A program made the translations under genes and the position numbers. Source: Microbacterium lemovicicum (GTDB taxonomy: Bacteria > Actinomycetota > Actinomycetes > Actinomycetales > Microbacteriaceae). From it: DNA of 64,000 nt. The stretch spans positions 3,224,001 to 3,288,000 of the forward strand of contig NZ_CP031423.1 of NCBI RefSeq assembly GCF_003991875.1. The letters are read 5' to 3'. The notes below the pieces were generated by a model. The model was not told the DNA's origin. It ran no database searches and was given only the letters and a program-made list of their open reading frames with translations. This document shows positions 26,230 to 35,940 of the stretch, in pieces (positions within the stretch are counted from its first letter, which is position 1; every line of letters starts with the position of its first letter).

Positions 26230-26263
26230 GAAGGCGGCCGCAGCATCAGCTGCGACCGCCTTC
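26230..26263 (-). terminator. Hairpin terminator after csbD
   Basis: GAAGGCGG-C-CGCAGC, a four-base loop ATCA, then GCTGCG-A-CCGCCTTC: a 15-pair stem with one mismatch, starting 12 bases after the csbD stop. The following minus-strand bases are T-rich only in patches. It separates csbD from the HNH gene. Confidence 0.7.
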
Positions 26264-26274
26264 GAGGCATCGGC

Positions 26275-26445
26275 TTACTTGAACGCGTCTTTGACGTTCT
26301 CGCCGGCCTTCTTGACGTCGGCCTTCGACTGGTCGGCCTGACCTTCGGCTTCCAGTCGCTCGTTGTCGGTCAGCTTGCCCGTTGCCTCCTTCGCCTTACC
26401 GGCGATGTCTTCGGCAGCGTTCTTGATCTTGTCGTCCAGACCCAT
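26275..26445 (-). CDS. CsbD-family stress protein
   Basis: A 56-residue, highly charged helical protein: MGLDDKIKNAAEDIAGKAKE and LEAEGQADQSKADVKKAGENV are typical of CsbD, a small general-stress protein of unknown mechanism in many bacteria. AAGGAG lies 6 bases before the ATG. A 7-bp inverted repeat (26480-26513) lies in its upstream region. Confidence 0.9.
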   Translation of the reverse strand: MGLDDKIKNAAEDIAGKAKEATGKLTDNERLEAEGQADQSKADVKKAGENVKDAFK

Positions 26446-26479
26446 GGGTGACTCCTTCCATTCGGCCCGATCGTCTATC

Positions 26480-26513
26480 GAGGCACTCCCTCCATTACAC
26501 ACGGCGGTGCCTC
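26480..26513. promoter_or_regulatory. Inverted repeat upstream of csbD
   Basis: GAGGCAC (26480-26486) and GTGCCTC (26507-26513), 20 bases apart, in the 116-bp gap between the TSUP stop and csbD. It may be an operator for csbD or a weak terminator for the haem/F420 operon. Confidence 0.35.
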
Positions 26514-26561
26514 ACAGCAGAGGGGCTTGACGAACGGCCCGCACCGCAATAAAACGGCCGG

Positions 26562-27359
26562 TCACACCAGCAGGTAGACGGCGCCGACGACGGTGAAGAC
26601 GATCACGAGCCGCTCGAAGAGACGCTGGTTCAGGCGACTCGCGAGCCACCTGCCGCACAGCGCGCCGACGACGACCGCGGGGGCGAGCACGAGGTCGACC
26701 CACAGCCCCGGCACGGTGATGAGGCCCAGCCCTGCCGAGAACGGCACCTTGCAGAGGTTGATGATCGCGAAGAACCACGCCGCCGTGCCGAGGAACTCCT
26801 TCACCGGGAACCGCATCGCGAGGAGATACATCGACATCACCGGACCGCCCGCGTTGGCGACCATCGTCGTGAAGCCACCGAGCGATCCGTAGACCGCCGC
26901 AGCGACCGGATGCCGCCGCCCGGCCGCGCCCGCAGAGACCGCGTCAGCCAGGCCCACCTCCCCAGGGCCGGCCGCGGCTGCCGCCCGGCTCTGCACCCAC
27001 CGCCGGGAGAGCGTCACGCCCACGACGATCAGCAGGATCACGCCGATCAGCCGCTTGACCCACCCGTCCGAGGCGACCGCCAGGAAGGCGACCCCGAGAC
27101 CGACCCCCAGGAGCACCGCGGGCACGAGCCGCAGCAGCACGCCCCAGTTCGCGTTGCGGCGATACATCGTGATGGCGAACGCGTCCGCGGTGATGAGCAG
27201 CAGCAGGAGTGTGCCGGTCGACTGCCGCGCCGGCAGGATGGCCGCGAACAGCGCCACGGGCACCGTCCCCGCGCCGGGGATCGCGGTCTTCGAGAGACCG
27301 ACCGTCACCGCCGCCAGGGCGAGCAGCACCCATGCGAATGCCGGAAGATCGGGCAGCAT
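26562..27359 (-). CDS. TSUP-family (TauE/SafE) membrane permease
   Basis: A 265-residue protein with about eight membrane spans and the two-half repeat of the sulfite exporter TauE/SafE family; GLSKTAIPGAGTVPVAL and GGFTTMVANAGGPVMSMYL are the matching segments in each half. Members move sulfite, sulfonates or other organic anions; substrate unknown here. ATG 27359 is used, but a GTG at 27362 is possible. It follows the fbiA stop by 6 bases, so it is the last gene of the hem/fbiA operon. Confidence 0.87.
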   Translation of the reverse strand: MLPDLPAFAWVLLALAAVTVGLSKTAIPGAGTVPVALFAAILPARQSTGTLLLLLITADAFAITMYRRNANWGVLLRLVPAVLLGVGLGVAFLAVASDGWVKRLIGVILLIVVGVTLSRRWVQSRAAAAAGPGEVGLADAVSAGAAGRRHPVAAAVYGSLGGFTTMVANAGGPVMSMYLLAMRFPVKEFLGTAAWFFAIINLCKVPFSAGLGLITVPGLWVDLVLAPAVVVGALCGRWLASRLNQRLFERLVIVFTVVGAVYLLV

Positions 27360-27365
27360 CACGAG

Positions 27366-28370
27366 TCAGACGCCGGCGGCGTCGAGGGCCGCGTCGGCCA
27401 TGTCCGCCGTGGCCGCGGCATCCGTCATCCACAGCGGACGGACGATCGGACGGATGCCGCGAGCAGACACCTCGTCGGCGGAGTCGGCGTCCTCCTCCGC
27501 GAGCAGCCAGGCGTCGAGCAGACCGCCGTCCGCGCGCGCGCCGTAGTGCGCCGCCACGGCGGAGGCGCTCGTCTCGACGCCGATCGCGGTGAGGCAGACG
27601 TCGGCCATGCCGCGGACCACGCGCCCGCCGATGATCGGCGAGACGCCGACGACCGGTGCCGACGCGGCACGGAGGGCCTCGCGCAGACCGGGGACGGCGA
27701 GGATCGGACCGATCGAGACGACCGGGTTCGACGGCGCGACGAGCACCACGTCGGCGTCCGCGATCGCCTCGAGCACACCGGGCGCGGGCGAGGCCGCGGC
27801 CATGCCGGGGTTCTCGAAGCGCACGGGCGGCAGCGTGGCGCGATACCGCGTCCACCACTCCTGGAAGTGCAGCGCCCGCTCTCCCGATTCACGCTCGTCT
27901 GCGTCGCCGTCCCCGGCGATCACGACGTGCGTGTCGACCTCGTGGTCGGTCATCGGCAGCAGGTGCACGCCGAGTGGCCACCGCTGCGACAGACGCGCGA
28001 CGACCTCGCTGGGGGTCAGGCCCTCGCGCAGCCAGCCCGTGCGGGCGAGGTGCGTGCCGAGATCGAGATCGCCGAGGGTGAACCACGGCCACCCCGCACC
28101 CCACTCCTGCAGCTCGGCGTTGACGCGCTCGGTCTCGCCGGCGCGGCCCCAGCCGCGCGCGGCGTCGTTCTGGCCGGCCAGCCGGTAGAGCACGGAGTCG
28201 ATGTCGGGCTGCAGGCGCACGCCGCTCAGCCACAGGTCGTCGCCGGTGTTGACGACCACGGTCGCCTCCGGCGCGCCCCGACGCGCCAGCGCGGCCCGCA
28301 CGCCGACCGTGAACGTCGAGCCGCCGACGCCGCCGGCGAGCACGACGACGCGCGGTCGCGACGCGCTCAC
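27366..28370 (-). CDS. fbiA: 2-phospho-L-lactate (or enolpyruvyl) transferase FbiA/CofD
   Basis: A 334-residue transferase that joins the CofC-activated phosphoenolpyruvate/phospholactate unit to FO to give (dehydro-)F420-0. [15 protein letters not shown] and [19 protein letters not shown] are the FO and metal-binding regions; [11 protein letters not shown] and the GVSPIIGG loop are also conserved. The GTG start overlaps the hemL stop as GTGA, coupling F420 assembly to tetrapyrrole synthesis. The FbiB ligase is not in the window. Confidence 0.94.
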   Translation of the reverse strand: MSASRPRVVVLAGGVGGSTFTVGVRAALARRGAPEATVVVNTGDDLWLSGVRLQPDIDSVLYRLAGQNDAARGWGRAGETERVNAELQEWGAGWPWFTLGDLDLGTHLARTGWLREGLTPSEVVARLSQRWPLGVHLLPMTDHEVDTHVVIAGDGDADERESGERALHFQEWWTRYRATLPPVRFENPGMAAASPAPGVLEAIADADVVLVAPSNPVVSIGPILAVPGLREALRAASAPVVGVSPIIGGRVVRGMADVCLTAIGVETSASAVAAHYGARADGGLLDAWLLAEEDADSADEVSARGIRPIVRPLWMTDAAATADMADAALDAAGV

Positions 28371-29707
28371 TGGGCGAGCGCGACGGGACCGAGCGCCTGC
28401 GCCGCCGCCCGTGCCGCCGCCGGCAGCGCCTCGACGATGTGCCCGAGGGCGTCATCGTCGTGCGCAGCCGTGAGGAACCAGGCCTCGAACACGCTCGGCG
28501 GCAGTGAGACCCCCGCGTCGAGCATCGCGTGGAAGAACGGCGGGTAGCGCCACGACTCCTGGCCCAGCGCGCCGGCGTAGTCCCGCGGCGCGTCGGCCGA
28601 GAACGCGACGCCGAAGAGCGACCCCGCCCGCGGCACGGTGTGGACGACGCCGGCGGCGGTGAGGGCGTCGGACAGCGCCGAGGCGACGACGGATGCCGCG
28701 GCATCCACCCGCTCGTAGACCTCCGGCGTCGCCAGCCGCAGCGTCGTCAGACCGGCGGCGACCGAGAGCGGATTGCCCGACAGCGTGCCGGCCTGGTAGA
28801 CCGGGCCGGTCGGGGCCAGGTGCTCCATGACGTCGGCGCGACCGGCGAGGGCGGCCAGCGGCATGCCGCCGCCGACGACCTTGCCGTACGTGAGGATGTC
28901 GGGCGTGTACACCTCGCCCTGCGAGGCCTGCAGGCCCCAGAAGCCGGCCGGGTGCACGCGGAAGCCGGTGAGCACCTCGTCGACGATGAGCAGCGCGCCG
29001 TGCGCGTGCGCGATCTCGGCCAGCGCGGCGTTGAAGCCGGGGAGCGGCGCGACGACGCCCATGTTGGCCGCGGCGGCCTCGACGATGACGGCGGCGATGT
29101 CGCCGCCGTGCGTCTCGAAGGCCGCGCGCACCGCGTCGAGGTCGTTGTAGGGCAGCACCATCGTCTGGGCGGCGATGGGGGCGGGCACGCCGGCGGATCC
29201 GGGCAGCGCGAGCGTGGCGACGCCGGAGCCCGCCGCGGCCAGCAGGCCGTCGGAGTGGCCGTGGTAGTGCCCGGCGAACTTGACCAGGAGGTCGCGGCCG
29301 GTGACGCCGCGGGCGAGACGGATGGCCGTCATTGTCGCCTCGGTGCCCGTCGAGACCAGGCGCACGCGCTCGATCGGACGCGCATCGCCCACGACGACGC
29401 GCGAGGCGATGAGGTCGGCGAGCTCGACCTCCGCACCGGTGGGCGCGCCGAAGGACAGGCCGCGGGATGCTGCGGCCTGCACCGCCTCGACGACCTCCGG
29501 GTGCGCGTGGCCGAGCAGGGCGGGGCCCCACGAGGCCACGAGGTCGACGTAGTCGGTGCCCGCGGCATCCGTCACGATCGGTCCTCGCGCGGACACGAGG
29601 AAGCGCGGCGTGCCGCCCACGGAGCCGTAGGCCCGCACGGGCGAGTTGACCCCGCCGGGGATGACGGCGCGGGCGCGCTCGAACAGCTCGTCGTTGCGGT
29701 CGGTCAT
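28367..29707 (-). CDS. hemL: Glutamate-1-semialdehyde 2,1-aminomutase
   Basis: A 446-residue PLP enzyme converting glutamate-1-semialdehyde to 5-aminolevulinate, the step after Hem[35 protein letters not shown] and the PLP lysine in [11 protein letters not shown] identify it. Overlaps hemB by ATGA upstream and fbiA by GTGA downstream. Confidence 0.96.
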   Translation of the reverse strand: MTDRNDELFERARAVIPGGVNSPVRAYGSVGGTPRFLVSARGPIVTDAAGTDYVDLVASWGPALLGHAHPEVVEAVQAAASRGLSFGAPTGAEVELADLIASRVVVGDARPIERVRLVSTGTEATMTAIRLARGVTGRDLLVKFAGHYHGHSDGLLAAAGSGVATLALPGSAGVPAPIAAQTMVLPYNDLDAVRAAFETHGGDIAAVIVEAAAANMGVVAPLPGFNAALAEIAHAHGALLIVDEVLTGFRVHPAGFWGLQASQGEVYTPDILTYGKVVGGGMPLAALAGRADVMEHLAPTGPVYQAGTLSGNPLSVAAGLTTLRLATPEVYERVDAAASVVASALSDALTAAGVVHTVPRAGSLFGVAFSADAPRDYAGALGQESWRYPPFFHAMLDAGVSLPPSVFEAWFLTAAHDDDALGHIVEALPAAARAAAQALGPVALAQ

Positions 29708-30693
29708 CGGACCAGGTCCTCTCGCAGCCAGCCGGCCGCCTCGACGGCCCAGTAGGTCAGGATGGCGTCGGCGCCCGCGCGGCGGATGCCGAGCAGGCTC
29801 TCCATCGCGGCGCCGCGGCGGTCGATCCAGCCCTTCGCGGCGGCCGCCTCGACCATCGCGTACTCCCCCGACACCTGGTACGCCCACACCGGCACGTCGA
29901 CCGACGCGCGCACCTCCGCGAGCACGTCGAGGTACGGCAGCGCGGGCTTGACCATGACGATGTCGGCGCCCTCCTCGACGTCGAGCAGCGCCTCGCGCAC
30001 TCCCTCTCGGCCGTTGCCGGCGTCGAGCTGGTAGGTGCGGCGGTCGCCGGTGAGCTGCGAGTCCACGGCCTCGCGGAACGGGCCGTAGAACGCACCCGCG
30101 TACTTCGCGGAGTAGGCGAGCAGGATCGTGTCGATGAAGCCCTCGGCGTCGAGCGCGTCGCGCACGTAGCCGATCTGGCCGTCCATCATCCCCGACAGCC
30201 CCAGCATCGTCGACCCTGCGCGGGCCTGGGCGAGGCCCATCGCGGCGTAGCGCACCAGGGTCTCGTCGTTGTCGACGCGTCCGCGCGCGTCGAGCACACC
30301 GCAGTGGCCGTGGTCGGTGAACTCGTCGAGGCACAGGTCGGTCTGCACGACGAGCGCGTCCCCGACCTCTTCTGCGACGGCGGCGGTCGCGACGTTCAGG
30401 ATGCCGCGCGGGTCGTCGGCTCCCGAGCCGATCGCGTCCCGCTCGGCCGGCACGCCGAACAGCATGACGCCGCCGACGCCGGCGGCCGCGGCATCCGTCA
30501 CCGCCGCGCGGAGCGAGTCGAGGGTGTGCTGACGCACGCCCGGCATCGACGAGATGTCGGCCGGCTCGGTGATGCCCTCGCGGACGAACAGCGGCAGCAC
30601 GAGCTGGGAGGGGACGAGGTGCGTCTCGCGGGCGAGACGGCGGACGGCCGGCGACTGGCGGAGCCTCCGGGGCCGATGAACGGGGAACGACAC
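29704..30693 (-). CDS. hemB: Porphobilinogen synthase (5-aminolevulinate dehydratase)
   Basis: A 329-residue TIM-barrel enzyme condensing two 5-aminolevulinates. [10 protein letters not shown] holds the Schiff-base lysine of the second site and [17 protein letters not shown] the first. The metal loop reads [14 protein letters not shown]: two of the three cysteines of zinc-type enzymes are kept while the middle one is Asp, so metal use may be mixed. The GTG start [13 protein letters not shown] gives normal length. Confidence 0.95.
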   Translation of the reverse strand: MSFPVHRPRRLRQSPAVRRLARETHLVPSQLVLPLFVREGITEPADISSMPGVRQHTLDSLRAAVTDAAAAGVGGVMLFGVPAERDAIGSGADDPRGILNVATAAVAEEVGDALVVQTDLCLDEFTDHGHCGVLDARGRVDNDETLVRYAAMGLAQARAGSTMLGLSGMMDGQIGYVRDALDAEGFIDTILLAYSAKYAGAFYGPFREAVDSQLTGDRRTYQLDAGNGREGVREALLDVEEGADIVMVKPALPYLDVLAEVRASVDVPVWAYQVSGEYAMVEAAAAKGWIDRRGAAMESLLGIRRAGADAILTYWAVEAAGWLREDLVR

Positions 30694-30704
30694 GAAGAAC
30701 CGCC

Positions 30705-31502
30705 TCAGACGGAGAATTCGTCCGCTGCGTGCGGGAGCGAGAACCGCGCGACGGACTGGATGAGCGCATCGACGGTCTGCCGCTCGGCGACCACGTCGAC
30801 CGAGAGGCCGGCACGTCGGGCGTCCTTGGCGGTGCGCGGGCCGATCGCGGCGATGACGGTCGACTCGGGGATCTCGGGGAACTGCTCGTACACCTGCTCG
30901 GCGACCGAGCCGCTCGTGATGAGGATCGCGTTGATGCGGCCGGAACGGACGTCGGCCGCGACCTTGTCGGAGACGGGCACGCCCACCGTGCGGTAGGCCA
31001 CGACGCTGCGGACGCGGTGTCCGGCCTCCTCGAGCATGCGCGTGAGCACCGGCTTGGCGATCTCGCTGCGCAGGGTCAGGATGTCGCGGGGCTCGGGCTC
31101 GAGCGCGAGGAGCTGCTCCGCCATGCCGGCGGCGGAGTTGTCCTGGTCGGGGATGAGGTCGACGCGGTAGCCCATCGACTGCAGGGCGGCGGCGGTGGTC
31201 TCGCCGACGGCCGCCACACGGGTCGTGGGAGGGATCTGCGCGCGGTAGGCGTACAGCACGTCGGCCGTGGTGGCGCTCGTGACGGTCAGCCAGTCGAACG
31301 CCCCGGCGGCGAGATCCGCGAGTGCGCGGTCGAGGGTGACGGCGTCGTTGGCGGGCGCGAAGTTGATCAGCGGAGCCACGACCGGGGTCGCGCCCTGCGA
31401 CCGCAGGGTCGCCGCCACGCCATCGCCCCACGGCCCGCCGCGGGGCACGAGCACGCGCCAGCCCGCGAGGGGCTTCGGCGTGGGGATGGCTGCTGTGTTC
31501 AT
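30705..31502 (-). CDS. hemD: Uroporphyrinogen-III synthase
   Basis: A 265-residue two-domain protein that closes and inverts ring D of hydroxymethylbilane. The family is poorly conserved; [48 protein letters not shown] and [16 protein letters not shown] are the recognisable segments. It overlaps the hemC stop as ATGA, so channelling of the unstable intermediate is plausible. Confidence 0.92.
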   Translation of the reverse strand: MNTAAIPTPKPLAGWRVLVPRGGPWGDGVAATLRSQGATPVVAPLINFAPANDAVTLDRALADLAAGAFDWLTVTSATTADVLYAYRAQIPPTTRVAAVGETTAAALQSMGYRVDLIPDQDNSAAGMAEQLLALEPEPRDILTLRSEIAKPVLTRMLEEAGHRVRSVVAYRTVGVPVSDKVAADVRSGRINAILITSGSVAEQVYEQFPEIPESTVIAAIGPRTAKDARRAGLSVDVVAERQTVDALIQSVARFSLPHAADEFSV

Positions 31503-32497
31503 GGGGTCGACTCTCGTGGGACGATGTCGGCCGCCCCGCGTTCGAGCAGCCGACGAGCGACATCGGTCCCGGCGCGCGCAGCACGCACGATCGGGTTCGC
31601 GTCGTCGGCAGCATCCGCACCTTTGCCACTGCCTGGAATCCGAGCATACCCCGGCAGGAGCGGCACCGTCCGGTCGAGGCCCACGCGTCGCGAGCCGTCG
31701 AGGGCGTACGCGACCGCGTGGATGCGCAGGTCGTCGCCCGACAGCGCCGCGTGGGCGGCGACCGGGGCGTGGCACCCGGCCTCGAGCGTCGACAGCACCG
31801 CGCGCTCCGCGGCGACCGCGATGCGCGTCGACGCGTCGTCCAGGAGCGCGATCGCGGCGCGGAAGTCGTCGGGGGCGTCGTCACGGATCTCCACGGCGAG
31901 TGCTCCCTGCCCCGGGGCGGTGGGCCATTCGGCGAGGCCCAGCTCCTCCAGCTGCAGGTCGGCGGCGGTGCCCTCGAGCCGGCGCAGACCGGCCGCGGCG
32001 AGGATCACGGCATCGAGCTCGCCGTCGCGCACGCGCGCGACGCGGGAGTCGACGTTGCCGCGGAGGTCCTGCACCGTGACCCGGTTATTGCGGCGGTGGA
32101 TCTGCGCCACCCGCCGGGGCGACCCCGTGCCGACGACGCTGCCCTCGGGCAGGTCGTTCAGCGGTGTGCCGTCGCGCGTCACCACGACGTCGCGGGCGTC
32201 CTCGCGGACGGGCACCGCTCCGATGACGAGTCCGGGCGGCTGCGCGGTGGGGAGGTCTTTCAGGGAGTGCACGAGGAGGTCGCACTCATCGTTCAGCAGG
32301 GCCTCGCGCAGGCGCGTCGCGAAGATGCCCGTGCCGCCGATGGCGGCGAGGGAGGCGCGCGAGACGTCGCCCTCGGAGACGATCGGGACCAGCGTGACCT
32401 CGCGACCGGATGCCGCGGACAGCGCCCGCGCGACCTGCGAGGACTGCGCCACAGCCAGAGCGCTGCGGCGCGTACCCAGGCGCAGCGCCGTCGCCAT
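31499..32497 (-). CDS. hemC: Hydroxymethylbilane synthase (porphobilinogen deaminase)
   Basis: A 332-residue enzyme that polymerises four porphobilinogens. [28 protein letters not shown] and DLRGNVDSR are signature segments, and EAGCHAPV holds the Cys carrying the dipyrromethane cofactor. It lies 31 bases downstream of hemQ. Confidence 0.96.
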   Translation of the reverse strand: MATALRLGTRRSALAVAQSSQVARALSAASGREVTLVPIVSEGDVSRASLAAIGGTGIFATRLREALLNDECDLLVHSLKDLPTAQPPGLVIGAVPVREDARDVVVTRDGTPLNDLPEGSVVGTGSPRRVAQIHRRNNRVTVQDLRGNVDSRVARVRDGELDAVILAAAGLRRLEGTAADLQLEELGLAEWPTAPGQGALAVEIRDDAPDDFRAAIALLDDASTRIAVAAERAVLSTLEAGCHAPVAAHAALSGDDLRIHAVAYALDGSRRVGLDRTVPLLPGYARIPGSGKGADAADDANPIVRAARAGTDVARRLLERGAADIVPRESTP

Positions 32498-32528
32498 CAG
32501 CGCGAGCCCCGCCGCATCCGGGTCGGCC

Positions 32529-33206
32529 TCACTGCAGAACCTCGGCGATGTCGCTCAGCTCGATGCGGCGCCCCGTGTAGAACGGCACCTCTTCGCGCAC
32601 GTGACGGCGCGCCTCGGTGTACCGCAGGTCGCGCATCATGTCGACCAGGTCGGTGAGCTCGTCCGCCTCCATGGGCAGCACCCACTCGTAGTCGCCGAGG
32701 GCGAACGAGGCGACGGTGTTGGCGACGACGCCCGTGAAGCCGGCGCCCTTGCGGCCGTGCTCGGCGAGCATCGTGCGGCGCTCGGCCTCGGGCAGCAGGT
32801 ACCACTCATAGCTGCGCACGAAGGGGTAGACGCAGAGCCAGTCGCGGGCGCGCTCGCCGCGGAGGAACCCGGGGACGTGCGAGCGGTTGAACTCCGCGTC
32901 GCGGTGGACGCCCATCGCGTTCCACACCGGAAGCAGCGGGGAGAGCGTCACCGTGCGGCGCAGGCGGCGCAGGTCGCGCTGGAGCCCGTCGGCGTCGGGG
33001 CCGTGCAGCCAGATCATCAGGTCGGCGTCGGCGCGCAGGCCGCTCACGTCATAGAAGCCGCGGACGGTCGTGCCGCCCTCTTCGATCAGGGCGACGACGT
33101 CGGCGAGCTCGGTCTCGTCCGCCGCGGCGACCGGGCGCGCCGGGTCACGGCGCAGCACAGCCCACAGCGTGTAGGCGGACGGGGAGGGAGCGGAATCGGA
33201 CGTCAT
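32529..33206 (-). CDS. hemQ: Coproheme decarboxylase HemQ (ChdC)
   Basis: A 225-residue chlorite-dismutase-fold protein converting Fe-coproporphyrin III to haem b with peroxide. YPFVRSYEWYLLP contains the catalytic Tyr region, MLAEHG the probable proximal His, and NTVASFALGDYEWVLP is typical of actinobacterial HemQ. Its presence shows that this organism uses the coproporphyrin-dependent route. ATG is 6 bases after GAGACT. It starts a second haem transcription block after the envelope trio. Confidence 0.94.
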   Translation of the reverse strand: MTSDSAPSPSAYTLWAVLRRDPARPVAAADETELADVVALIEEGGTTVRGFYDVSGLRADADLMIWLHGPDADGLQRDLRRLRRTVTLSPLLPVWNAMGVHRDAEFNRSHVPGFLRGERARDWLCVYPFVRSYEWYLLPEAERRTMLAEHGRKGAGFTGVVANTVASFALGDYEWVLPMEADELTDLVDMMRDLRYTEARRHVREEVPFYTGRRIELSDIAEVLQ

Positions 33207-33274
33207 GACTCCAGTCTCCCCCGCCGTTTCCCGAGCGCCAAACGCGGTGCCGTCGCGCTGTTCGTGACGACCGT

Positions 33275-33562
33275 TCAGCGCGTGTAGGCGCGCACCGCGC
33301 CCCACACGAGCACGCCGATCAGCGCGGCGCCGCCGACGATGATCGCGAGTGTCTCGTTCTGGTTCTCGCGCGAGAACCGTCGCGCTTTGGCGATGGTCTC
33401 GTCGGTCGCACGCGACACGCGCCGGGGCACGTTCGCCTTCTCCTCGATGGCGGCGAGGGCGGCCTTGAGCTCCGCGCGCGCCTGCTCGACGGGGTCGGCG
33501 ATGCCGATCATCACACCGGTGCGCGGCACCGGGACCGGGGTCAGCGAGTCAGACGAGCTCAT
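33275..33562 (-). CDS. DUF3618 family membrane-anchored protein
   Basis: A 95-residue protein: a DUF3618 helix (ARAELKAALAAIEEKANVPRR) and one C-terminal transmembrane helix (TLAIIVGGAALIGVLVWGAV). Such proteins commonly accompany holin-X and YtxH-type proteins in actinobacteria and probably act at the membrane under stress. It overlaps the holin-X gene by 14 bp. Confidence 0.85.
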   Translation of the reverse strand: MSSSDSLTPVPVPRTGVMIGIADPVEQARAELKAALAAIEEKANVPRRVSRATDETIAKARRFSRENQNETLAIIVGGAALIGVLVWGAVRAYTR

Positions 33563-33953
33563 CGCGCACTTCCTTCACATCACGGGCGACCGACTGGGCG
33601 GGATTGTCGTCCTTGCCGATCTTGCGGAAGCGCGCCAGCCCGAGAAGGGCCAGGATGATCGCGATCACGAGCATCACGCCGAAGACGGCGAGAGCCGACA
33701 GCCAGACCGGCCACCACGAGGCCAGCCCCGCGATGGCGAACGTGCCGAGTGCGGGGATCGACCAGAACAGGATGAACAGCGCTCCGACGAACCACCCCGC
33801 GCCGATGCCGGCGGTCTTGGCGGTGCGCGACGCCCATTTCTTGGCGGAGTCGACCTCGGCCATGACGAGATTGCGCACCAGCTCGGGAATTTCCCCGACG
33901 AGGGTGAGGAGGCTGTCGTCCGAGCGGTCGCGGAAGCCTCGGGGAGTCGTCAC
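33549..33953 (-). CDS. Putative actinobacterial holin-X (phage holin superfamily) protein
   Basis: A 134-residue protein with an amphipathic N-terminus (LLTLVGEIPELVRNLVMAEV) and two membrane hairpin helices, matching the holin-X/'phage holin family' annotation. In this context it is a chromosomal envelope protein, not a phage gene: no lysin or other phage gene is near. It starts one base after the YtxH stop. Confidence 0.87.
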   Translation of the reverse strand: MTTPRGFRDRSDDSLLTLVGEIPELVRNLVMAEVDSAKKWASRTAKTAGIGAGWFVGALFILFWSIPALGTFAIAGLASWWPVWLSALAVFGVMLVIAIILALLGLARFRKIGKDDNPAQSVARDVKEVRDELV

Positions 33954-33954
33954 G

Positions 33955-34338
33955 TCAGCTCCTGTCGCGGTGCACGGCGTCTGCGACGTCGTCGGCCGCC
34001 TTCTTCACCGAGCGCTTGCTGGTCTCGGCCGCGCGCGACACCTCATCGGCGGAGCCCTTGCCGGCCTGCACGGCGGCATCCAGCTTGTCGCCGGCGTCTC
34101 CGCCGGAGTGGGTCGCGGCCTTGGTCACCTTGACGGCGCTGTCCCAGAGCGTCTTGGGCAGAGCCAGGGCGCTCGACTTGGCGAAGTCGCTCACCTTGCC
34201 GACCTGCTTCTGCACCGTGTCGGTGTTCCAAAGGCTGGACGCCTGCGTCTTGATCTGTTCGTAACGCTCGCGCCCCGCCCGCGTGCCGAGCACGTAGCCG
34301 ATGCCGACGCCGATCACGAGTCCTACCTTGCCCCTCAT
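33955..34338 (-). CDS. YtxH-like protein
   Basis: A 127-residue protein. The N-terminal Gly-rich segment GKVGLVIGVGIGYVLGTRAGRERYEQI is the YtxH-type membrane hairpin, followed by a long Lys/Ala/Asp-rich helix likely to be a coiled coil. GAGGAG precedes the ATG. First gene of the envelope trio inside the haem cluster. Confidence 0.83.
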   Translation of the reverse strand: MRGKVGLVIGVGIGYVLGTRAGRERYEQIKTQASSLWNTDTVQKQVGKVSDFAKSSALALPKTLWDSAVKVTKAATHSGGDAGDKLDAAVQAGKGSADEVSRAAETSKRSVKKAADDVADAVHRDRS

Positions 34339-34389
34339 GGGGTCTCCTCACGCTGGATGGACTGCTGGTCAGCACTCAGATTAGACCGT

Positions 34390-34405
34390 ATGCCCGTCCG
34401 GGCAT
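34390..34405. promoter_or_regulatory. Palindrome upstream of the YtxH gene
   Basis: ATGCCCG-TC-CGGGCAT, a 16-bp perfect palindrome, just upstream of a possible minus-strand -10 (TAATCT, 34378-34383). Its place in the 90-bp gap after hemG suggests an operator for the trio or a short hairpin closing the hemE-hemG message. Confidence 0.4.
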
Positions 34406-34428
34406 CCACCCTTGACAAGCACCGCGTC

Positions 34429-35940
34429 TCACGCGAAGGACGGAGGCCCGTCGTCCGCCGCGTCGGAGGGGGCGTCAGGGGCGCCGAACAGCACGGCGGC
34501 GCGCACGCGCTCCGCCTCCCCGGCCGCGTCCGGGACGACCTGCGCGAGGCCCGTGCCCGACAGCCAGGCACCGGCCGCCGCCAGGCCCGGCACGGCGTGG
34601 ATCGCCGCACGCGCGGCGCGCTGGCGGTCGATCCGGCCGATCTCCGACGCCGGCTGCGACTGCGTCCAGCGCTGCCGGTGCGCGCCGCGGAGCGCGGCGG
34701 GGGCGAGCGCCACCCCGAGCAGGGCGGAGGCCTCCGACAGGGCCAGAGCCGCGGCATCCGCGTCGTCCATCCCCTCCGTGGCCGGAGCCTCGCCCTGCGC
34801 GCCGAAGGAGACGCGGACCACGTGGCGGGCGCCCGCCGCGCGGGCGACCCACTCCCACTTGGCGGTGGAATGCGTGAGCGCCTTGGCGATGTGGCTGCCC
34901 GGCACCGTCAGCACGCCCGAGCCGCGGGGGCGCGCGTCGAGCGCGGGCGCGTCGAGCACCAGCGTGACGACCTCGACGACCGGGGCGACGACGTCCTCGC
35001 GCTCGAGACCGGGCACGACGGGCGCCAGCAGGCGGCGGGCCTCGGCCTCGGTCGTGGCGACGATCACGGCGTCGGCGGAGAGTTCCGCCGCGCCGGCGGG
35101 GTCGGCCTGAGCGGCGACCGTGTCGACGGCGACGAGCCAGCCGCCCTCGGGCCGCGAGCGCACGGCGGTCGCCGCGGTGGAGGTGCGCACGTCGACGCCG
35201 AGCTCCTCCAGGCGCGTGCGGAGTGCGGCGGGCAGGCGTGCCATCCCGCCGTCGATGCCCTCGACGGCCGAGCCGGGAGCCGAGGTGCGCTCGCCCTTCA
35301 GCGCGGCGACGGCGCCGCTCAGCGAACCGGTCCGCGTGAGGGCGGCGTTCAGGCCGGGAGCGGCGATGTCGACGTCCACGTCGTCGGGACGCGCGGAGTA
35401 GACGCCCGACGTGACGGGCGCGACGAGGCGGTCGAGCACCTTCGGGCCCATGCGCGTGCGCACCAGCGCGCCGAGGCTGCGCTGGTGACCGATCGTGAGC
35501 GGCGGGCGCAGCCGGTCGAGGTACGCGCGCCAGGCGCCGCCCCAGCCGATCACGCGACGGACGTCGTCGGCCCACGGGTTGTCGGGGATGCCGAGCAGGC
35601 TGCCGCCGGGCAGGGGCGCGGCCTGGCCTCCGGGCAGACCCGAGACCCAGGCGCCGCCGCGGGTCGGCGTCACGATGTCGCCCGCGAGGCCGAGGTCGTC
35701 GACGAGTGCCCGCACCGTCCCGCCGCGCGTGGCGTAGCTCTCCGCGCCGGTGTCCACCACGATGCCGTCGATCTCGTCGGCGCGGAGCACCCCGCCGACG
35801 CGATCGGATGCCTCGACCACCGTCACGCGGATGCCGACCTTCGCGCACTCGTAGGCGGCGACGAGGCCGGCCATGCCGCCGCCGACCACCACGACGGAGG
35901 TGCGTGCCGCGGCGGCCGCGAGGTCGCGGACGTCGGTCAT
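34429..35940 (-). CDS. hemG: Protoporphyrinogen/coproporphyrinogen III oxidase
   Basis: A 503-residue FAD oxidase (also called HemY/CgoX). VVVVGGGMAGLVAAYECAK binds FAD, followed by VVEASDRVGG and DTGAESYATRGG; GIDGGMARLP and the C-terminal GAWLSGTGLAQVV close the fold. With HemQ in the cluster the likely reaction is coproporphyrinogen III to coproporphyrin III. The ATG overlaps the hemE stop as ATGA. Confidence 0.94.
   Translation of the reverse strand: MTDVRDLAAAAARTSVVVVGGGMAGLVAAYECAKVGIRVTVVEASDRVGGVLRADEIDGIVVDTGAESYATRGGTVRALVDDLGLAGDIVTPTRGGAWVSGLPGGQAAPLPGGSLLGIPDNPWADDVRRVIGWGGAWRAYLDRLRPPLTIGHQRSLGALVRTRMGPKVLDRLVAPVTSGVYSARPDDVDVDIAAPGLNAALTRTGSLSGAVAALKGERTSAPGSAVEGIDGGMARLPAALRTRLEELGVDVRTSTAATAVRSRPEGGWLVAVDTVAAQADPAGAAELSADAVIVATTEAEARRLLAPVVPGLEREDVVAPVVEVVTLVLDAPALDARPRGSGVLTVPGSHIAKALTHSTAKWEWVARAAGARHVVRVSFGAQGEAPATEGMDDADAAALALSEASALLGVALAPAALRGAHRQRWTQSQPASEIGRIDRQRAARAAIHAVPGLAAAGAWLSGTGLAQVVPDAAGEAERVRAAVLFGAPDAPSDAADDGPPSFA

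Noticed and set aside
33549..33953. Holin-like gene as a prophage marker
   Set aside because: No lysin, portal, integrase or att repeats nearby. The YtxH and DUF3618 partners are the usual chromosomal company of actinobacterial holin-X proteins.
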